DNA of 8,317 bases from Acidimicrobiia bacterium (GTDB taxonomy: Bacteria; Actinomycetota; Acidimicrobiia; Spongiisociales; ZC4RG35), in the NCBI GenBank assembly GCA_030623125.1, contig JAUXMQ010000033.1, positions 1 through 8,317 on the forward strand, given 5' to 3'. Below the pieces are notes generated by a model. It had not been told where the DNA came from. It saw only the letters and a list, made by a program, of their open reading frames with translations, and ran no database searches. Below are positions 6,035 through 8,317 of this stretch, in pieces. The translations under genes and the position numbers were made by a program. The stretch's first letter is position 1. Each line of letters starts with the position of its first letter.

Positions 6035-6208
6035 ATGGAAGCGGTCTACCAGTTTTCGGGCGTGCTTTGGGAGTACTCCGGAGAGGCTCCCTGGGTATTC
6101 AAGGCTTCAGGCTCGTATTCGTTGCCCATCAAACGTGGGGTTCGGGATAAGGAGAACCTCGTCGTGGGCGATGTGGCGAGCGTGATCCTTCGTATCGATC
6201 TCGACTAG
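6035..6208 (+). pseudogene. Internally deleted DUF1905-like gene fragment
   Basis: This is a 57-codon frame from ATG at 6035 to TAG at 6206. Its first 20 or so codons (QFSGVLWEY then GEAPWVF) read like the start of a DUF1905 domain. The rest (SGSYSLPIKRGVRDK, then VVGDVASVILRIDLD) reads like the end of the same domain. DUF1905 proteins are usually about 95-100 residues. The middle part, about 40-45 residues including the usual RGFGSVRV and WRTSVFP stretches, is missing, and the two ends join in frame near 6100. An in-frame stop lies 12 nt upstream of the ATG, so no longer N-terminus exists. No ribosome-binding site is visible. It is most likely a pseudogene created by an in-frame deletion; a functional mini-protein is less likely. 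The family match is from memory of the domain pattern, not from a search. Confidence 0.55.
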
Positions 6209-6254
6209 ACCGAATTCGCCAGTGGAGCCAGATCAACCCAATGCCGACCGGGTC

Positions 6255-8309
6255 CTAGCCGATGAAAGCGGACGCAAAGATCAGTGAGACGATGGTCATC
6301 ACCTTGATGACGATGTTCATCGCCGGACCGGAAGTGTCCTTGAAAGGGTCGCCGACGGTGTCACCGATCACGGCGGCCGTGTGAGCATCGCTCCCCTTGC
6401 CGCCGAAGGCGCCGGTCTCGATGAACTTCTTGGCGTTGTCCCATGCCCCACCGGCATTGGCCATGAAGATGGCCAGAAGGAAACCGGTGACTAGAGCCCC
6501 GCCGAGCAGACCTCCAAGGGCCTCGACGTCGACGAACCCGACGATCAGCGGGAGGGCAATCGCCATTGACCCCGGTAGGACCATTTCCCTGAGAGCGCTC
6601 TTGGTGGCGATATCGATGCAAGTCGTGTAATCCGGCTTGGCATCGGGATCTCCTGCTTTCAGGCCCGGAATCTCGCGGAACTGACGTCGGACCTCCTCGA
6701 TCATCTGGGTGGCAGCGCGACCGACCGCATTCATCGTGAGGGCAGCGAACAAGAACGGAAACATCGCCCCGATGAACAGGCCGATCATCGTTGGTGCCCG
6801 CGAGATGTCGATGTGTTCGAGTTGGACTGCTTTCGTGAAAGCACTGAACAGTGCCAGCGAAGTCACGGCGGCTGATGCAATGGCGAAACCTTTGGCCACG
6901 GCTGCCGTCGTGTTGCCTAGTGAGTCGAGAGCGTCGGTCGCCTTGCGGACCTCGGGGTCGAGATGGGCCATCTCGGCTATCCCTCCTGCGTTATCGGCTA
7001 TTGGGCCGTACGCATCTACCGAGATGGTGATGCCGAGAGTGGCCAGGACGCCAATCGCCGCGATGGCAACGCCATAGATGCCCCCGTCGACCCCCATCGC
7101 CCACTCGCCGGCAAAGAATGCGACTCCGATACCGGTGGCGACGACCGTGACCGAGAATGCGGCCGACCTCATGCCTTCGGCAATCCCGGAGATGATCACG
7201 GTTGCCGGGCCGGTCTGGGACTGGCGAGCGATCTCCTTGACCGTCTTGTAGTGGTCTGAGGTGAACCACTCCGAGATCTTCCCGACAAACCACCCGACGA
7301 CCAGGCCGGCCACGACGGCGAACCAGATACCCAGCCAGTTGTCGACCTTGTCACCGAAGATCCACGCGGCCAATCCGGCAACACCGAGTGCTGTGGCGAT
7401 CATGGCGAAGTTGGTGCCACGGTGAAGCGCTGCGGCGAGGTGCTCCTCGTCTTTCGCCTTGACCAGGAAGGAACCGATGATCGAAGCGAACATCCCGAGC
7501 GCGGCCACCGCCAGCGGGAAGATGATCGCCTCGGCCTGGAACTCGCGACCTGTGAACACGAGAGCCGTATAGGCGATGGGAGCCACAATCGCTCCGACGT
7601 AAGACTCGAAGAGGTCGGCACCCATTCCTGCCACGTCACCTACGTTGTCGCCAACGTTGTCGGCAATGACTGCCGGATTGCGCGGGTCATCCTCAGGAAT
7701 TCCGGCCTCGACCTTTCCGACAAGATCGGCGCCGACATCAGCAGCCTTGGTGTAGATACCCCCACCGACACGGGCGAATAGTGCGATCGAGGATCCACCG
7801 AGTCCGATGGCGGTGATGATGTTCACCCAATCGGGGTCTTCTAGTACTTGCTGAAATACCAGGAATCCCAGACCTACGCCCACCAGACCCAGACCGGCAA
7901 CAGTGAACCCCATCACGGCTCCCCCACGGAACGCCACGGGCAGGGCAGCGGTGATACCGCCCGTCCTGGCGGCTTCGGTGGTGCGGGAGTTGGCCGCGGT
8001 GGCAATTCGCATCCCGACGAAGCCGGCGAAAGCCGAGAGGACAGCGCCGAAGACATACGCCACGGCTCCCCACGGTCGACCCCAGTCGAGAAGCGCGGCG
8101 ATCAGAACCGCCATGACCAGGACGAAGACCGAGATCCAAATGTACTCGCGCCTCAGGAAAGCCATTGCGCCCGTTCGGATGGCGTTGGAGAGTTCGACCA
8201 TCCGCTCGTTGCCTCGCGGGAAGGCCAGCACCGCCCGGCTGTAATAGACAGCCAGCAGGAGACCGAGGGCACCCGCGATAAGCGCGATGTACAGAATCGT
8301 TTCCGTCAT
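6255..8309 (-). CDS. hppA: Membrane-bound ion-pumping pyrophosphatase, K+-dependent type
   Basis: This 684-residue integral membrane protein couples hydrolysis of cytosolic pyrophosphate to ion transport across the membrane, saving energy from biosynthetic PPi. Many hydrophobic segments (about 16 in the family) run through the sequence. Active-site motifs are intact: DVGADLVGKVE (191-201), DNVGDNVGD (217-225), DAYGPIADNAGG (432-443) and GDTVGDPFKDTSGP (649-662). In GNTTAAVAKG (465-474) the residue that decides K+ dependence is Ala469, with Ala472 three further on; K+-independent enzymes carry Lys and Thr there. The gate glutamate is in FESY (Glu235), the position used by Na+ pumps and several bacterial H+ pumps rather than the plant-type position four residues later. 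The transported ion, H+ or Na+, is therefore left open. ATG at 8309 fits the family N-terminus, but only 8 nt of upstream sequence are present, too little to show a ribosome-binding site. Confidence 0.95.
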   Translation of the reverse strand: MTETILYIALIAGALGLLLAVYYSRAVLAFPRGNERMVELSNAIRTGAMAFLRREYIWISVFVLVMAVLIAALLDWGRPWGAVAYVFGAVLSAFAGFVGMRIATAANSRTTEAARTGGITAALPVAFRGGAVMGFTVAGLGLVGVGLGFLVFQQVLEDPDWVNIITAIGLGGSSIALFARVGGGIYTKAADVGADLVGKVEAGIPEDDPRNPAVIADNVGDNVGDVAGMGADLFESYVGAIVAPIAYTALVFTGREFQAEAIIFPLAVAALGMFASIIGSFLVKAKDEEHLAAALHRGTNFAMIATALGVAGLAAWIFGDKVDNWLGIWFAVVAGLVVGWFVGKISEWFTSDHYKTVKEIARQSQTGPATVIISGIAEGMRSAAFSVTVVATGIGVAFFAGEWAMGVDGGIYGVAIAAIGVLATLGITISVDAYGPIADNAGGIAEMAHLDPEVRKATDALDSLGNTTAAVAKGFAIASAAVTSLALFSAFTKAVQLEHIDISRAPTMIGLFIGAMFPFLFAALTMNAVGRAATQMIEEVRRQFREIPGLKAGDPDAKPDYTTCIDIATKSALREMVLPGSMAIALPLIVGFVDVEALGGLLGGALVTGFLLAIFMANAGGAWDNAKKFIETGAFGGKGSDAHTAAVIGDTVGDPFKDTSGPAMNIVIKVMTIVSLIFASAFIG

Positions 8310-8317
8310 GTTGAGAA

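Noticed and set aside
6013..6079. Perfect 10-bp palindromes AGACCGGTCT (6013-6022) and GGAGTACTCC (6070-6079)
   Set aside because: Several 10-bp palindromes are expected by chance in 8 kb. The second lies inside the DUF1905-like frame, and no paired operator arrangement is evident.
5908..6185. Two plus-strand open frames (5908-6150 and 5988-6185) in the intergenic gap
   Set aside because: Neither translation resembles a known domain. The third frame (6035-6208) carries the DUF1905-like signal, so these are chance frames over it.
6209..6254. Possible terminator between the convergent DUF1905 fragment and hppA
   Set aside because: Only a 4-bp ACCC/GGGT pairing could be found and there is no T-run on either strand.
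7400..7639. Minus-strand open frames inside hppA (for example 7400-7639 and 7738-8139)
   Set aside because: They are out-of-frame readings of a full-length, motif-complete pyrophosphatase.

Overview
The window suggests a high-GC actinobacterium, most likely an uncultured one near Acidimicrobiia or another deep actinobacterial lineage. This is inferred from a coenzyme F420 gene (CofC/FbiD-like), a DUF2332 protein, a DUF1905-type fragment, an RNase HI/histidine-phosphatase neighbourhood and frequent non-ATG starts. No rRNA, tRNA, CRISPR array, insertion sequence or phage gene is visible, so this looks like chromosomal housekeeping and metabolic sequence.

Plus strand, 1-2422. The window opens inside a cofC/fbiD gene (F420 guanylyltransferase, 5' end cut off). 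It overlaps by 4 nt (GTGA) a glycerate 2-kinase gene of the DUF4147/MOFRL family. After a 74-nt gap with a weak hairpin and a candidate promoter comes a short-chain dehydrogenase/reductase in which the catalytic Tyr is Phe.

Minus strand, 5878 down to 2407. Four tightly packed genes form an apparent operon: a tandem two-domain histidine phosphatase, a class I SAM methyltransferase, an RNase HI with an N-terminal zinc ribbon, and a DUF2332 protein. Junctions are 10 nt, 4 nt and a 4-nt overlap. Three of the four preferred starts are not ATG (GTG, TTG and probably CTG). The operon is convergent with the SDR gene and their 3' ends overlap by 16 bp. RNase HI beside a histidine phosphatase recalls the fused RNase HI/phosphatase of mycobacteria and streptomycetes (Rv2228c type).

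Intergenic 5879-6254. This stretch holds a candidate promoter for the operon and a 57-codon plus-strand frame (6035-6208). The frame joins the beginning and the end of a DUF1905 domain with the middle missing, and is probably a decaying gene. Nothing else is clear there.

Minus strand, 8309-6255. A complete membrane-bound ion-pumping pyrophosphatase (HppA) carries the alanine signature of K+-dependent enzymes. Its promoter lies beyond the window edge.

No obviously new defence or mobile system is present. The points of most interest are the cofC/glycerate-kinase coupling, the internally deleted DUF1905 frame, the RNase HI/phosphatase operon with its unusual starts, and the Tyr-less SDR.
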